DNA from: Parus major
Lineage: Eukaryota; Chordata; Aves; Passeriformes; Paridae
Direction: 5' to 3'
Assembly: GCF_001522545.3 (NCBI RefSeq)
Contig: NC_031770.1
Coordinates: 2,193,055 to 2,257,054, forward strand
DNA length: 64,000 nt
In this document: piece after piece, positions 61,464 through 64,000 of the stretch
How positions within the stretch are numbered: position 1 is the stretch's first letter
Layout: each line of letters starts with the position of its first letter
The notes under the pieces: generated by a model
What the model saw: the letters and a program-made list of their open reading frames with translations, nothing else
What the model was told of the DNA's origin: nothing
The model's database searches: none
Program-made: the position numbers and the translations under genes

Positions 61464-64000
61464 AAGGACATATAAGAAACTGGCACGAAGGGCAAGGTGT
61501 CTGGCAGGGAAAAAAAGCTTCCATCTTAATAAGATATTTTAGTTTTGGTATGAATAAATATATACAGGCACATCCTGAGAAAAACAAAAATGTGAAGAGG
61601 ACAAGAGTTGTTTGTTTGGAGGCACCTATGAATTGGAATACTGTACAATAACCTGGTTCAGGACACAGAAAATATATAGATAAACATGAATTTTAAGCAC
61701 GAGAATTTCAACGTTGTCTCATTTGAAATAGATTATTAGCTTGCATGATGACCTTTGGAAATATCTCCTCCCCCCAGATTGCCAGTATAAAAAGAGCCCA
61801 TGGGAAAGATAACATTGCTGCATGGGTAGGTGTCATTGTCTAAATGCACAAAGGGCCTAAAATGCAAAACACAAGTGAGATGCGAATTGTCCTACAATAG
61901 CATCTGCTGTGACATGTTCGTGGAGCCATTACATAGCTGAAACCACTACTGTCTGGGCTCACACAGCACAGACAATGTTAAGAATGAAAAGGAAATACTT
62001 ATAATTGTTATCCTTGCAAACCCTTTTGCAGCTGCAGCTCTGGGTCAGCACTCGTCAACAGACTGTAGAATCCATGTAGGAAACTTCAGAAAAAACACTT
62101 TTGTGTACAGCACTGCCCAGGCTTCAAAAAATTATCATGAAATTGAAAGATCCTAATCAAAAGAGACCAAAACTAGGAAGGACCTTCTTTCAGTGGGAAG
62201 GTATTTGAGAGCACTTGCAAGTAGTGGAACCAAAGCTAAAAGGAGTGTAAAATCAGCCAAGTACTATCTATTTCTATAGCAATATTTGATAAGCCCAGAG
62301 GAGAGGCACAGAGTGACTCAACCTTACAGCAAACTGGAGAGAGTCATTCCAAATGACTGGGCAGAAAGAACAAACAGCTGAAGCACCTCCAAGAATACAT
62401 GGCTAGGTAGATATACACACATGCGTGTATTGAGAGGATGAAGATGAAAATGCTCCAGATGATGTATTCCTGCACAAGGATGGCCAGGCCATAATAGTCC
62501 TCAGCAGGAGGGCAGAATCCTCCGCTATAATCCACATCTGGGCATTGGGAGAGGCAACAAAACAACCTAAGGTGTTTCATTTTCGTCAGACTGAAAGATG
62601 CCACAGATGGCCAAGGGTTAAATCCAGACTAGAACCAAGTAAATGCTGAAGTGAGGTGTAGGTACACTTGGTAGGTGTGAAATGCGCTGGTGTAACTACA
62701 AACACACACACTGGAATTGTGTCACATTCCTCTGCCTTTGCAACTCAGATCAGTGCATTTTTGTTCCAGCTCCATGGGAAAGGTCCCCCCTTTGCTGAAG
62801 GAGTCCTTCCCCCAGAGTTTGGCCTCACACACCACTGACATCGACAGTGTCTTCTCATTGACCAAAATGGGCTCTCAAACAGCATTTTTTGCCTTTCTAA
62901 TTGAGTTGCCGGGTGACGCTGTAGCAGCAATGTAATAACACTTTATAAATCATATTTGTTTGGAGTGGGATTCCTGATGGGTTAATATCTCATAAATAGG
63001 CCATGATTGCTCTCATTTCTAAGTTACACACAACATCTAATCCTCCAGCACAACGTGCTATTTAGGGGCACTGGCTCAGATATTCTCTGAGGCCCCAGAG
63101 GAAAAAAAACCTCCACTTTGAATTTTTTTCACCCACAAAAACCAAGCAGAAATGAAAAAGTAGTAAAATATTATAGAAGTACTTACAAAAGAAAATTTAT
63201 AAATTATAAACTGGTTGGAAACAAAGCAGCAAACCATTACCTTATCCATGCCCTTTGCAGCTCCACAGCCAGCAAAGACAAAGCTTTGTAAGGAACATAT
63301 TGGATCCATCATTTTGCCCCTGGCCAAATAAATGCAGGGAGGCTGTCCAGTCTCATCAGTTGATCCTGTTTTTTGGCAGAGACCTGGATCCCAGATACGG
63401 CTCCAGAGCTGTGGATCCGTCTCATGGACCCAACTATGCAAATAGTTAATTTTTTCAAGCTGACAACCAAACTTCAAAAAACCTCACAACAATACTAGTG
63501 ACTTGGATCAACCCAAGAATAGTCTTTACAGCAAAACAAAATTACCATTTCACACTCTACCAAGGAAATTAGATTTGTTACAAAATGAAAGCATTTTGTT
63601 GCAAAATGTAGAAATGAAACATTTCTGGGGAGGCTGAAAAAAATCCTTTGAATCTGAACTGAATTCACAAATAATTTTGGCTCCTCAACTTCACACAATA
63701 AGCCTCTTGGCTGATTACTGCAATTCTTAATTAGGAATGAAGCTGCACTCACTGAATGAGGGCAAGCACATATATCACAGATGTTACCACCCTGAGGAGC
63801 ACACACTGAGAACTCTGCTTTCTCTGCTGACTCTCTCCTGCTAAACCTGGCATAAATGAAAGTCTTTATCCTGGGAGAGGCCAACCATGGTGTAGGAGAC
63901 TGGCTGTGACAAGCAGAGACAATCTGTGAAGGGAGAGGTGCCTGGATAGGGGACAGTCCACAGCACATCACAGTTTTCCTTCCTTCCACACAGCCACGTT

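Larger units (their letters stand above)
59921..64000. other. Non-coding, nothing firmly recognised
   Basis: AT-rich sequence to the end of the window. Open frames include 133 and 164 codons on the minus strand (63076-63477, 63495-63989), with no domain that I recognise. A possible membrane-segment exon at 62350-62537 (minus) is described among the findings. A hairpin lies at 61427-61463. Confidence 0.4.

Noticed and set aside
1..64000. Search for bacterial-type systems, CRISPR arrays, operons, rRNA or intact tRNA genes
   Set aside because: None was found; coding density, repeat content and composition are those of vertebrate intergenic or intronic DNA.

Overview
The window looks like AT-leaning, repeat-poor vertebrate nuclear DNA, most probably from a bird. 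The signs are three pieces of CR1 LINE (chicken repeat 1, the main avian LINE), a solo LTR of the avian class III (ERVL-like) retroviral type with its 5-bp target-site duplication, and the absence of anything resembling L1, Alu or B1. A songbird or related lineage fits the LTR type but is not proven. There is no sign of bacterial, plasmid or phage DNA: no operons, no ribosome-binding sites and no dense coding.

I recognise no protein-coding gene. Open frames are mostly 60-130 codons, as expected by chance. The longest (284 codons, minus strand, 34016-34870) is a by-product of a GC-rich block. The window is best read as a gene desert or the inside of very long introns. No tRNA, rRNA or CRISPR array was found, apart from one weak tRNA-like relic.

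Layout. 1-6690: mostly unique sequence, with a GC-rich block at 1270-1810 that might be an old LTR. 6697-6980: a CTCF-like motif followed by a perfect 102-bp tandem duplication. 12570-12945: an old CR1 on the minus strand. 18360-18800: a CpG cluster of unknown role. 20835-21319: solo LTR with AAGGG on both sides. 26540-27090: a decayed non-LTR reverse transcriptase that is not CR1-like, minus strand. 34200-34780: the only CpG-island-like block, holding a good CTCF-like motif and a CR1 tail that still carries many CpGs. 42005-42193: a CpG-bearing minisatellite with 15/19-bp spacing, a YY1-like motif and a weak tRNA-Arg-like relic. 45027-45064: (TG)19. 50033-50223: a CR1 3' end on the plus strand. 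Several AT-rich stretches with homeodomain-type motifs (for example 59480-59920) could be conserved enhancers, but conservation cannot be judged from one sequence.

No complete new biological system is evident. The items most worth checking are the CpG-island/CTCF/CR1 block, the ancient RT relic, the minisatellite complex and the perfect tandem duplication.
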